Assembly (NCBI GenBank): GCA_946803715.1
Contig: CAMPET010000038.1
Span: 266,696 to 277,979 of the forward strand
Reading direction: 5' to 3'
Length of the DNA stretch: 11,284 nucleotides
Source of the DNA: Beroe ovata
Taxonomy: Eukaryota > Ctenophora > Nuda > Beroida > Beroidae
Below, one piece after another: positions 1-8,948 of the stretch (position 1 is its first letter; every line of letters begins with the position of its first letter). The notes beneath the pieces were generated by a model. The model worked only from the letters and a program-made list of their open reading frames with translations. It had not been told where the DNA came from and did not search any database. The position numbers and the translations under genes were made by a program.

Positions 1-7
1 AACACAA

Positions 8-10
<3 letters not shown>

Positions 11-54
<44 letters not shown>
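11..54. repeat. (CA)n microsatellite, 22 units
   Basis: An uninterrupted CA dinucleotide run of 44 bp lies almost at the left end of the window. It is a simple-sequence repeat with no coding potential, of a kind typical of animal nuclear DNA. Confidence 0.98.
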
Positions 55-56
<2 letters not shown>

Positions 57-107
57 GTCAATATATAGGAGTGATATAATACACATGAGCTGGTGCGCAG
101 CAGCAGG

Positions 108-135
108 GAGCAGTGTTCACTGAGCAGTGTTCACA
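108..135. repeat. Tandem duplication of a 14-bp unit
   Basis: GAGCAGTGTTCACT at 108-121 is followed directly by GAGCAGTGTTCACA at 122-135, so 13 of 14 bases match. The related string CAGTGTTCACTGTTCAG recurs near 2118. The function is unknown. Confidence 0.9.
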
Positions 136-334
136 TCAAAGAACGCGCGGGAAGAATATTGAATTAGGGTCCAGCTCCGCACTCCGCCCAATGCACCCTC
201 ACACTATACGTGTGTAATCGGAGCTCGTGTCACATGTATTCAGACACCGCCTTGCAGGAAGAAGTCTGATATCAGTGGGCGCCGCGCACCTTGCACGTGA
301 CAATCACGCGCGTCCCCTGAACAGGACGTGTCAA

Positions 335-354
335 GTGTTATCTCATGATAACAC
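335..354. repeat. Short inverted repeat beside an E-box
   Basis: GTGTTATC (335-342) and GATAACAC (347-354) are perfect 8-bp inverted arms around a 4-nt loop. The right arm overlaps a CACGTG E-box at 354-359, and an ACGTGTC string lies just left of the left arm. It could be a paired protein-binding site or chance. Confidence 0.6.
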
Positions 355-420
355 ACGTGTCTTCAGAGCACATTTATACACGTACCGTGGTTCGACGGTC
401 CGTATTTCCGTAAGCCGATC

Positions 421-1582
421 TTAAAAGAGTATGATGTAGGTAGGTATCTGTCATGAAGACTGGCATGCAAATATATGATATAGGTAGGTACTAGGTATGA
501 TAAAATTTGAAACAAAAACTCTACTTCAAACTGGCAGCCTCTGCACATAGGTGGCGAAAAGGGTACACAAAGGGGCATTTTGGGGGCGGAAAGGGGGCGT
601 CAGCGGAGTAGTTCAGTAGTCAATAGCCGACAAACTGGTTACCCTGATGAGATACCCAATCAGATTGAGGAGTGCAGTGATTGCAGTCACTGCAGTGCAG
701 TGACCCAGGCAGTGGGAATGGGACAGAGGAGTCTTCCAGCCTCCCTGCCCCATAACCACAGTAACTTGCTCTTGACTATAACATGGATTAATCATCTCAT
801 CTCACTAATCCTCTTCCTGATTGTATATCTTAGTGTTAATCAAGCTCTTCGTTAATGGAGAGGGATGACAAATAATATGCAGATTTTATGCTCCTTATAC
901 ACAGTACCTATATAAACTGAATAAAAATAATCATCAGGCTGAGGCTGCCGATATCAATGACTTGTTTAAGAGTTGATCATACCCATATCTCGGTAAAAAC
1001 CCATTCAATAATACTCCGTGTGTTGATTTGTATTACCGTGAGCAATCACTCTAATATGATTGTTTATGCAGATACTATGACCTGTGTATCTGCCCCGTCA
1101 TCAAATTTACCCGTCGAAGGGAAATACCAAACTATTAAAGGCAGTACGTCGTACTATAGTCCATAGCATATCAATAGTTCCATACTATTACTACTATAAC
1201 AGCACAGGTGATTGAGTGTCATCTAGTTCTATCAATACTCTATAAGGGTAAACCTATATACTGTACTAATATTCATCTCGTTAATGGTGACTGGAGAAGG
1301 TCCATACGTTGAAGTGTAAAATGTTATCCAGTATCACTGATCTCAGGTAGCAGTGAGGCGCGCGCGCAACTCATTTCTCATGAACAATGTTCATTGAACA
1401 TCGGCCATATCCAGTATTCTCATTAAACTACTCATTTTACTGGTAGATACCTCCTCCTCTTCCCCTCCCAAACATATGTTAAAACCGGGTCCTCTCAATG
1501 ACACTCATTTTGTGTGCAGGCGGTTCAATATGATTTAATGACGTTGTAACCTTCTTCTCATTTTCTTTCTCAGTATTAGTTG
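421..1582. other. No gene seen; AT-rich non-coding DNA
   Basis: No exon with matching splice sites and protein-like reading could be found on either strand. Small landmarks are two GTAGGTAGGTA-like strings near 437 and 480, a GCAGTGA/TCACTGC inverted repeat (674-680 and 687-693) around a CACTGCAGTG palindrome, a short GCGCGCGC run near 1358, and a pyrimidine-rich patch near 1450. An open frame of 91 codons at 580-855 has low-complexity, unrecognisable content and I do not call it a gene. Confidence 0.6.
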
Positions 1583-1751
1583 ATTCAAATGAGTTATATT
1601 CATTTGAATAAGGTGGTAAATTATTAAAGGCAATAACAATACTCATTGAGTATTGTTATAGACTATTTGATTGGTCACCTTTTAAACTACAATCCCAGAT
1701 CGATCCAATTGGTATTATTGAACCAAATACTACCCGTTAAATTGGGATCGA
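1583..1751. repeat. Cluster of three hairpin-forming inverted repeats
   Basis: Three inverted repeats sit within 170 bp. ATTCAAATGA (1583-1592) pairs with TCATTTGAAT (1600-1609) across a 7-nt loop. ATAACAATACTCA (1633-1645) pairs with TGAGTATTGTTAT (1647-1659) across one base, a perfect 13-bp stem. TCGATCCAATT (1700-1710) pairs with AATTGGGATCGA (1740-1751) with one bulged base. AAGGTG (1610-1615) and CACCTT (1676-1681) also enclose the middle hairpin. Such density suggests a foldback or MITE-like relic, but I see no clear outer terminal repeats or target-site duplication, so the class is inference. Confidence 0.7.
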
Positions 1752-4189
1752 CACCATCCGTCCTCAGCTGAATAACAGCGCCAATATGAGCTGGGAATTT
1801 AGCTTCCTTCTGATATTGAATATGGTGCTGCCACTACTCCCATTGAGAAAGAACCCAAACCTCAGCAGAGAATCAAGTCCCTGCACAGTCACTATAGATG
1901 TATAGATATTGGTAGTGCAAATTTTAGTGTGCCAGGTTAACTTTCGGTAGCTCAAATAGCAGCTCAAATGGCGTTTCATAAATTTGCATCCAAAAATCAC
2001 GGATCAAATTGTGCTAATTTGAACAGGAACAGAAAAACTACTTAACCCCTGCAGTACCGCATGACATCAGAACTGAAACAGGAATCGTGATAGGATAGGT
2101 AAACCAGGCCGATTGTCAGTGTTCACTGTTCAGTCATGGATTTTGAATTTATGCCATGTTGTCTTCTCAATACAATATGCTGGACGGAACTTTATATCAA
2201 GTCAATTCCCCGATTGACAAGATCGCAGTGAACTTCGTTTAAGAGCTGAAGGATACCAGTTGCATTCCTAATTTACTTCAGCTATAATACCTAATGTATA
2301 ACCATGTCACGAAATGACCATTTAACCGTGCATGCACCTCTCCGCATATTCCATCCAGGCACCAAAGTTCATGTTTATCGAACTTCTCGTTGGTCACGCG
2401 CCGAGACAGTTTATACTTTTATACTAGCATGTGTCATAGCTGCAGTAGTGATCTCTAGGGATTTTGTTCATGTCAACCAGTTTTAGCTGTGACAAGTGTT
2501 CAGCAGCTCCCCGCCAGGGTTATAATCCACAGACAGAAGTCCCCCGCTATTTCCTAGCCACAACCCACACCAGCCAGGGTCAGCCATGTTTCTTGAGACG
2601 AGATTCAGTTTAGTTCAACATGATTCAGTATACTTCAAATTGGTATGATCTAGCTTTTCATAAGCTTTTCATAAGGTGTAAAGAAGATTTGATGAAAACA
2701 TATGTGTATTTTCATTCTCCCTGATCAATCTTGATAAGGATCTGAAGAAATAGAATATTTGATTTGATTAGCACTATCTAAGTATCTATACACAAACGGT
2801 TTTTCAGGTCGATGATACCATACTGCCTACCTTTGGCGACACAGTTGAAAGTTCCTGGACATTTTCAGGAGTCATATCAAACATGACAATTCGTTTAGAG
2901 AAAAATGTCGTTGAGAGGATACAATAATGAAGCAAAAAACTTTTTATCCAATATCTGTTCGTCAAAACATTTCCTTACTATCTTGCTACAATAAAGCCCC
3001 TACAATGTCGTAAACTACCTATGCATTGTTATCATGTTTTCTGTCATAGCTCTGACATATCACAGTAAAACATAAACCTACCCCTAGTACAATGTTTAGA
3101 GTGCTATTTCCAACGTCTTCGTCTATATTTATCAGGTAGATGATACATGCGATTAGACAAGCATGCTGGTTAATTTGTTGTCGTAAAGTCTTGGGATCAT
3201 GGCGAGCACTATGCAAAATACCCTTGATAGTGATCATTCTTTGATTTGTTACTTTATCGACCAGAAGTCTCTCTCTCTCTCTCTTTCTCTTTATTTCATC
3301 GAGTGCCACACCCTTTATCAACGCGCGGCTCTTGTGATTTAGCCTCCGCATAATAGATCAATCAGTCACCCTTCACGCCTATCCTATATTCGTCTCCGAC
3401 ATACAATGCTATAATGAGTAATCAAAGTGTAATTGTCGATGACAACTATTTCCATCAATCTGCGTTTGGAGGGGAAAGATAAATTAATGATTTGCATTTG
3501 ATGCATCTTCCGCTAGATTTATATCATAAAAGGAAACACTCAGTTTAAACTTAAGGCTTGCAGTTTGCATAAATTACAACATATTTGCGTTTAATCTTCT
3601 TAATCTAAAATTCTGGGTCGAGTCCCGTTCCTAAAAGTTCTGATAGTTTTTGCAAAAGATATGAACTACCAAATAACTCTCACACTATTATACCTAGAGT
3701 ACTCTATGCAAAGGCTAAGGACATCAGGATTCCTCATAACAAAACTTTTATATGAGAATGGGCCTTGTTGAATGACACGTCAAGACTAGCTTGGATTGTT
3801 TAGACTAGTGAACTTATAAGGCTTTATAATATTGCAGAGGCTTGATAGTCAAATTTCAGCAAAAACTTTTGTAAAAGTTGACTTGTCTCTCAACTTTATG
3901 AACATATTTGATTGTCTGCTTTTTGTTCTCTTGAGTTTGCGTTTTCAATAGAAAAGTCATACGTGAAGTGTGAGTACTACTTTCTTTGTTTCAATTTGTG
4001 ATTTTAAATGTTGCTGTGAAATCAAGCTCTATATTGTGTGAATGGTGGGGTGAACTGAAACCTATCGCGAAGATGAGTTTTTTCCTGAAGGCCTTGATCG
4101 AATGCATTGGCATAAGTTGACAGACGCGCAGTGCCCATGTTTGACACCATTAAACTGAAGGGTCAATAGTGTTTGAGATCTGCATCACG
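1752..4189. other. No gene seen; AT-rich non-coding DNA
   Basis: I find no convincing exon here. Open frames at 2304-2486 (+, 60 codons, one hydrophobic stretch) and 3019-3351 (-, 110 codons, running through the CT tract) have no recognisable motif and lengths expected by chance at this base composition. A GGGTCGAGTCC string at 3615-3625 resembles a tRNA B-box but has no matching A-box or cloverleaf. The rest is AT-rich intergenic or intronic sequence. Confidence 0.6.
3268..3291. repeat. (TC)n microsatellite
   Basis: A TC run from 3268 to 3284 continues imperfectly to about 3291. On the minus strand it reads as GA repeats, which is why an open frame there shows a run of Arg and Glu. Confidence 0.95.
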
Positions 4190-4223
4190 CACACACACAC
4201 GCACACACACACACACACACACA
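4190..4223. repeat. (CA)n microsatellite with one G interruption
   Basis: A CA run of about 34 bp is broken once by ACG near 4201. It is non-coding simple sequence. Confidence 0.97.
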
Positions 4224-4331
4224 TATTCAACCTATCCTGCCAAATTCTGACAGGATACAATGATAAATGTATTGTCGATGCAGAGCCTGTTGCCAATATA
4301 ATTTCGTGTTGTTGAATGATAATGATACCTT

Positions 4332-4538
4332 CAATCCTCGTACCAAATGAGGATATAGGTTAGATTTTAGTCGCTTGTTGCGTTTTTGTTGTTTTATTGC
4401 TGTCATATTTTTGTCTCATTGTTTTTCATTGTTGCGTTATTGTTGTCTTATTGTTGCGTTGTCGTTGCAACGAAACCGGCACTATAGTTGCCAATGATTC
4501 TTTCATTTGCAATCCTCGTACCAAGTGAAGATATAGGT
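4332..4538. repeat. 29-bp direct repeat flanking a TTG-rich stretch
   Basis: The strings at 4332-4360 and 4510-4538 both begin CAATCCTCGTACCAA and end ATATAGGT. They match at 27 of 29 positions and are 178 bp apart. The short string GTTGCCAAT also precedes each copy, near 4289 and 4487. The sequence between is rich in TTGTTG and TTGCG (about 4374-4470). This could be a small tandem duplication whose middle expanded as low-complexity sequence. I found no coding frame or transposon hallmark. Confidence 0.8.
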
Positions 4539-6264
4539 ATCTCTACTGTCTACAGTCTACTTACAACTACGAGACATGAGTTCCATTTGTAGAAGCATAT
4601 GATAGAGGTCTGTTTTAAGTTGAAATTCACTCCAATTATCTTTTAGAGACAGAGGCAATGGCTTATACCCCTCTTTTTGGCATAATTCAAACACATGATA
4701 AAATATATTTGACTTGTACTTTTATCATACATTATAGCCCTGTGCAGTGAGTATAAGGTCTGTCACACCGGTCACACGCCAAATTATAATTTTGAATTAC
4801 AAAATTTGTGCTAATATTTGGCGATTGAGTAACATAGTTTATATTAATGGGTAGATTTGCACCATGCAGTAATTTGGTAAAAGCTTTGATCAACTACTTA
4901 TTAGATCCTACGAATAATGAATATATATTAGGTGCACTATAATAATAATCTACTTCTAACACACTGAAATTTAATTGCTGTACGGTGTAAACATCATTTT
5001 GCGTTTTTTACAACCAGCTGAACGATTACTATACGAGCTATATGTATGTTTGGGCATAAGTCCGTTTGCCACTTTGACCAGGCGCCGGTCTTATATTTTG
5101 TATGGGGGAAGCGAGTTTTTCATCTGTACTCCAGCCCTCTAATGCAATGTTCTGAATGAGACCATTAACATTTATAATAAGAGGAGTGAAAGCATGGGAA
5201 CTTCTGAAGTTCAATATATTTTGGATTCAGAAATACCTAACTCCCCTGAGGGGTTTTTAGCATGAAAGATAAATACTTTACAAATAACTTCTTGATCAGT
5301 CAGTTTCATGAACTTGTTTGAATCATTGTTGCGTACATCTTCCTTTGTACAATTTACAAAATCTAAAAAGTGCTTCACCCGACACTACAATACTACTCAG
5401 CTTGTCGAGGTCACACCAAATTGGGTTTTATGTGCTCCATGAAGGTGTTATTGTGTCGTCAAACCTTGTTTTTGTCACACTATTTCGATTATTATCCTGC
5501 ATTGTTAATAACACCTGACATAGTTATGTAGACTCTCAGTCAAGATTAGAGAATTTTAGTTGCAAAAAATATTCACTATGCTTCACGATATTTTGTAGAC
5601 AAAATTCTGTGGTGTCTGAGTTGTTTTCATGTTTTCACAATTTGTGCTGCTTGCATTTTCCATGGTGTAATAGATGAAAAGAAATCCAAATTTTCAGTAC
5701 AATACAGCTTGACTTTTCCCCACAAATACACATACTGGACAAAATAAAACCTAGTTGAGCTACAAAATAATTCTATGGCTACAGAATATTTCTAGAGCAT
5801 GATGTATTAGGAGCTTAGGAGCTCTGAGTTTCCTCGGATTGTTGACACCTTGCACGCAATGATATTTTCTCATGACAGAATATAGCAGATCAGAGAAAGA
5901 ATATCAAGATTTGTTGGAGCGCATTTGCTTGCTAAAGATCCAATCATTGTACAATCATGGTGTTTAATAATGACCGTTATATGTACGTTTACTAAAGCAT
6001 ACTGCTGTATGTGTAAGAATTGTGTATTTTTGCGTAGTTTATCAACAAACATCCGTCACATGTTTCTCTGCTCTTCATTGAGTTTTACTGCTTCTAGTTC
6101 TTCCAGCCCATCAGATCTGTCTCGAACAGGTTGGTATCTTTATCCTTGCGTTATCCTAAAATACGCAAACTCACGCGAGCCCATACCTCCTGTCCCCCCT
6201 CTTGAGGATCAGGCTTTGATTATGGGAAGCTTCAAGCCGTTAGATTCATGGTTCGTTATATTAC
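4539..6264. other. No gene seen; AT-rich non-coding DNA
   Basis: No exon is supported. Small landmarks are a perfect GAACTTC-T-GAAGTTC palindrome at 5198-5212 and a CCCC-TGA-GGGG stem followed by five T at 5243-5258, which looks like a bacterial terminator but is not expected to act as one here. Open frames at 5318-5518 (+) and 5925-6287 (+) lack motifs. The second overlaps the antisense of the possible minus-strand coding relic. Confidence 0.55.
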
Positions 6265-6377
6265 CAGTTGCCACTTCAATGAGTTGAACTTCTTCACTTT
6301 AGGAACCTCAACACTCGGAACCCAGACTTTGAAACCAAGGATTTTATGGACAAATCCACCATTCATTTTGGCTTTTA
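6265..6377 (-). other. Possible minus-strand exon or decayed coding relic
   Basis: Read on the minus strand, a pyrimidine-rich stretch ending TTCTGCAG leads into 37 codons without a stop, ending CAACTG before GTAATA. The reading contains GGFVHKILGFKVWVPSVEVP and looks protein-like. Further along the same strand, two other frames also read like protein: PDPQEGGQEVWAR before a GTGAGT donor string near 6185, and GLEELEAVKLNEEQRNM before a TGA near 6058. These lie in different frames and have stops between them. They could be exons of an unrecognised minus-strand gene or a frameshifted relic of a mobile element. I recognise no family, the gap to the second segment is only about 51 nt, and chance remains possible. 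Confidence 0.2.
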
Positions 6378-6653
6378 CTGCAGAAGCACAGAAATGTTAA
6401 TATTAATACGTCATACAATGCGATACAAATTGAATATTCCCCTGAATGTCAGGCTCCCTTAAGCAGCAACCAAATCAATAACAAATATTTGAGTATTACG
6501 TTATCTTCTGCTTGCTGTGATACTGATTTGAATCAGTCCCCCAAATTACTCCCCAATCAACTTTCCTTCTCTATTCTATCTGAGTTGCATGTCTATTGCC
6601 CCCAGTACAGAGGGTGTGTCGATATTAGTACTGTCAGTGTGATGCTATGTATC

Positions 6654-6850
6654 CCTGGCGATAGTAGTACGAATAGTTGCAGAGATTTCCACCCAAGGAA
6701 CCCTCTGGGACGCCCTGCCGCCCTGGTGTTATAATCGCCAGGATGGGGGAAACCCCTGGGTCGTATCCTTTAATCCAAGATACGACCCGGCTGTACTGCC
6801 GTCACCGGACCGTACCTGACACCGGACGTGTGACAGGGCGATCATTAGCA
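6654..6850. repeat. GC-richer island with two inverted repeats
   Basis: GGGTCGTATC (6758-6767) and GATACGACCC (6779-6788) form a perfect 10-bp stem with an 11-nt loop. CCTGGCGAT (6654-6662) and ATCGCCAGG (6734-6742) form a second, wider inverted pair. ACCGGAC then occurs twice near 6803-6825. The segment is richer in G and C than its surroundings and may be part of an interspersed repeat. No protein or RNA family is recognised. Confidence 0.55.
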
Positions 6851-6969
6851 TGATATACAGTGTCATTCACCTGGTATGGACAAGGCACAGGGGGATTACC
6901 AATACTCATGAACATAATCATATCATTAATATCACTAACAATAGATCGGTAAATAAGTGTATGCGGGTT

Positions 6970-6995
6970 TGTGTGTGTGTGTGTGTGTGTGTGTG
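6970..6995. repeat. (TG)n microsatellite
   Basis: A TG run of 26 bp. It gives the Val-Cys run in an open frame spanning 6850-7152, which for that reason is not called a gene. Confidence 0.97.
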
Positions 6996-7341
6996 CGTTG
7001 CTATACTACGTATAATAAGGGGAAGGGAAGCTGAATTATTATCATTCCCGTTGCTCAGTTTCGCTTCTGAATTCTTACACCAAATTTTTCAATCCTATCT
7101 GCTTTGTAACAAATCTACTGCTGTTATTGGGTGTCGTAGATTATTTACGTAGATTATTTGGTGACGAATCCCACATCGAATCTCATTCATAGGTCACATG
7201 TGGATTGTGGGTCAAACGATCGGTTATCGGACCAAAATTTGTACTTTGTAACTGGTAGGTATCGTATATGATATTGTAGATGATATCGAGCCCTAGGATT
7301 AACTTTCAAGTTTTTCTAACTACTCGAAGAAACAAGTTACC

Positions 7342-7350
7342 TATATAAAG
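7342..7350 (+). promoter_or_regulatory. TATA-box-like site upstream of candidate exon 1
   Basis: TATATAAAG matches the TATA consensus and lies 47 bp upstream of the last base before the ATG at 7397. A start point about 30 bp downstream would give a leader of roughly 25 nt. The same interval can be read differently: CTAAC at 7368-7372 is a good branch-point match and CTATCTACCCCAG ends at 7393 as a usable 3' splice site. Promoter and acceptor readings cannot be separated from sequence alone. Confidence 0.35.
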
Positions 7351-7396
7351 TATAAACAGTCGGCCTGCTAACGCCCGCAACTATCTACCCCAGGAC

Positions 7397-7472
7397 ATGG
7401 AACATGTAGACGGTGATGATGTGAAGAATCACAAGTACGGCAACTTGAACTACTCCGAACTACGAACACCAG
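7397..7472 (+). CDS. Candidate first coding exon of the M13 peptidase (cytosolic tail)
   Basis: An ATG in good context (G at -3, G at +4) opens 25 codons plus one base, reading MEHVDGDDVKNHKYGNL, then NYSELRTP, before CAG|GTTATT. The leftover base G fits both the 9935 and the 10346 acceptors without breaking the downstream frame. The peptide is hydrophilic, as expected of a type II cytosolic tail, and carries two YxxL-type strings, YGNL and YSEL, the class of signal that AP-2 and related adaptors recognise. Weak points are the poor donor (GTTATT), a 2.46-kb intron full of repeats, and a TGA 18 bases past the donor that would make a 31-codon stand-alone frame. The link to the peptidase is inferred from phase and position only. 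Confidence 0.42.
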
Positions 7473-7818
7473 GTTATTTCCAAATTACATGACATCCCAA
7501 AACAATAATTGTTTCTTAAATAAGAAATAAGAATTTATTTCAAAATGTAGGCACGCAAGGAAATTTTTACTAGGTAGACATCTTTGATTCGACTTGAGTG
7601 TTTTATGTAGTAGTTCAGACCTTAACTGTGATATACACCATATTGAAATGTCGGCAAGGGCGATTGAAAATCGAACTGTAATAACCGATTATAATCGATA
7701 AATTGTCGACAAAAAATCGATTTTTTCAAAAAAATCGATTCCGAAGCGCCTAAGCGACGATTATTATTGGGGGCATCCAGAACCGCTAAAAAATCGCTTG
7801 TTGTCGATATTTTTTNAG
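7473..7818. other. Non-coding stretch with TCGAT-rich palindromes
   Basis: This is probably the start of intron 1. Overlapping AT-rich palindromes lie at 7501-7527, including AACAATAATTGTT and TTTCTTAAATAAGAAA. From about 7660 to 7815 the motifs ATCGAT, GTCGAC and GTCGAT recur. AAAAAATCGATTTTTT (7711-7726) is a perfect 16-bp palindrome and AATCGATT (7733-7740) follows. The N at 7816 ends the block. I see no coding frame. Confidence 0.6.
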
Positions 7819-8233
7819 ATTAAAATTCTACCAGCAAAAACTCTTGACGAAAAGAGGACATATTGAATTTCAATAATTTAGCAACCTGGCTCTCTTACTG
7901 TTGCTCCAATTCCAAGTTTCTCTACTCAAACAAACTGTGAACAGTTTCTGTAAATTGTTAGTTGTTTCTTCCGCCATCAATGCATCATAAATCTGAGTTC
8001 ACATCTTATTTCACGACTGACACCACTATTCCACCGCTCACCCCCAATGCTACCATTGACACCACTTTTTGCCACTGACGCCGCTGCGGACACTATTTTT
8101 GCAATCACTGACACTAGTATGATAACAACGCTGACACCACTTTCCCATAACTGACAATTGCCCACTATTCCGTCACTGACACCACTTTTCCGTCACTGAC
8201 ACCACTTTTCCGTCACTGACACCACTTTTCCGT
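7819..8233. repeat. Direct repeat, copy 1 (about 415 bp)
   Basis: This segment matches 8259-8674 almost from end to end. The first 75 bp, from TAAAATTCTACCAGC onward, are essentially identical; substitutions and small indels follow. The second half is built from degenerate TGACACCACTTTT strings and ends in three perfect 20-bp units of CGTCACTGACACCACTTTTC (8171-8230). N bases at 7816 and 8234 bracket the copy. A small open frame on the minus strand (7977-8165) comes only from this repetitive sequence. Confidence 0.95.
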
Positions 8234-8258
8234 NGAACTTATTAATTGAGAGAATGAA

Positions 8259-8674
8259 ATTAAAATTCTACCAGCAAAAACTCTTGACGAAAAGAGGACA
8301 TATTGAATTTCAATAATTTAGCAACCTGGCTCTGTTTTTCCAATTCCAAGTTCCATTATTCAAACAAACTGTGAACAGTTCCTATGAATTGTTAGTTGTT
8401 ACTACCGCCATCAATGCATCATAAATCTGAGTTCAAATCTTATTACAGGACTGACACCACTATTTCAGCACTCACCCACAATGCTACCATTGACACCACT
8501 TTTTGTCACTTACGCCGCTGCGGACACTATTTTTGCAACGCTGACACTATGATAACAACGCTGACACCACTTTCCCATAACTGACAATTGCCCACTATTC
8601 CGCCACTGACACCACTTTTCCGTCACTGACACCACTTTTCCGTTACTGACACCACTTTTCCGTCACTGACACCA
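8259..8674. repeat. Direct repeat, copy 2 (about 415 bp)
   Basis: This is the partner of copy 1, offset by 440 bp at its left end. It differs by several short indels, for example near 8333 and 8535, and it ends in three full 20-bp minisatellite units plus a partial one (8601-8674). The unit at 8641 has one substitution, CGTTACTGAC. A plus-strand open frame at 8396-8584 is again a by-product of the repeat. Confidence 0.95.
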
Positions 8675-8822
8675 GATTTAACCGGTGACACTCGCACTTA
8701 ACACTTTGTTAGCTCATCTCTAGATGTCATTGTCATTAGAACATGGCATACAGTTTCTGTCATCGCAGTTCTGTCATCGCATTCCAATGTTAAACAGATA
8801 TTGATAGAATACGCAGACTGTG

Positions 8823-8862
8823 CTCATAATTATTGGATGCTTGTAAATCGAACAATTATGAG
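8823..8862. repeat. Inverted repeat beside the 11-bp satellite
   Basis: CTCATAATT (8823-8831) and AATTATGAG (8854-8862) are perfect 9-bp inverted arms around a 22-nt spacer. The right arm overlaps the first two bases of the satellite that follows. Confidence 0.7.
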
Positions 8863-8948
8863 TAAGTAACTAGTAAGTAACTAGTAAGTAACTAGTAAGT
8901 AACTAGTAAGTAACTAGTAAGTAACTAGTAAGTAACTAGTAAGTAACT
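8861..8948. repeat. 11-bp satellite, eight perfect copies
   Basis: AGTAAGTAACT is repeated exactly eight times over 88 bp with no substitution. Each unit carries TAA, and because 11 is not a multiple of three, all plus-strand frames are closed. Each unit also contains GTAAGT, the intronic half of the 5' splice-site consensus, preceded by A in most copies. The perfect identity points to recent expansion. Confidence 0.98.

Larger units (their letters stand above)
90..420. promoter_or_regulatory. CpG- and E-box-enriched segment
   Basis: By eye this stretch holds about 26 CpG dinucleotides in 330 bp, far denser than the DNA after it. It has two CACGTG E-boxes (294-299 and 354-359) and further ACGTG cores near 326 and 376. 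No exon with a supported reading frame is visible. It could be a promoter-proximal region or enhancer of a gene to the left of the window, or simply a GC-richer repeat. The regulatory role is inference only. Confidence 0.22.

Noticed and set aside
580-855. Plus-strand open frame of 91 codons
   Set aside because: The composition is unlike a known protein, it crosses a palindromic CAGTG-rich stretch, and there is no supporting context.
2304-2486. Small open frame of 60 codons with a hydrophobic stretch
   Set aside because: A single short hydrophobic run with no neighbours, homology or splice logic is not enough to call a membrane microprotein.
3019-3351. Minus-strand open frame of 110 codons
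   Set aside because: It runs through the TC microsatellite, shows no recognisable motif, and has a length expected by chance in over 22,000 codons of six-frame AT-rich sequence.
3615-3625. tRNA or tRNA-derived SINE suggested by a B-box-like GGGTCGAGTCC
   Set aside because: No A-box at the right distance, no acceptor stem and no anticodon arm could be found.
5198-5212. Heat-shock element suggested by GAACTTCTGAAGTTC
   Set aside because: The GAA and TTC blocks are separated by one base, not the two required by the consensus.
5243-5258. Rho-independent terminator-like stem followed by T bases
   Set aside because: The stem is only 4 bp and the context is animal nuclear DNA, where this signal has no such meaning.
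5925-6287. Plus-strand open frame of 120 codons
   Set aside because: No motif, low-complexity Ser run, and the opposite strand reads more like protein in part of the same interval. The length is within chance expectation.
6850-7152. Plus-strand open frame of 100 codons
   Set aside because: Its middle is the TG microsatellite read as Val-Cys; the flanks have no motif.
8171-8948. CRISPR-like array from the 20-bp and 11-bp repeats
   Set aside because: The units are head-to-tail with no unique spacers, and the genome is eukaryotic; they are minisatellite and satellite DNA.
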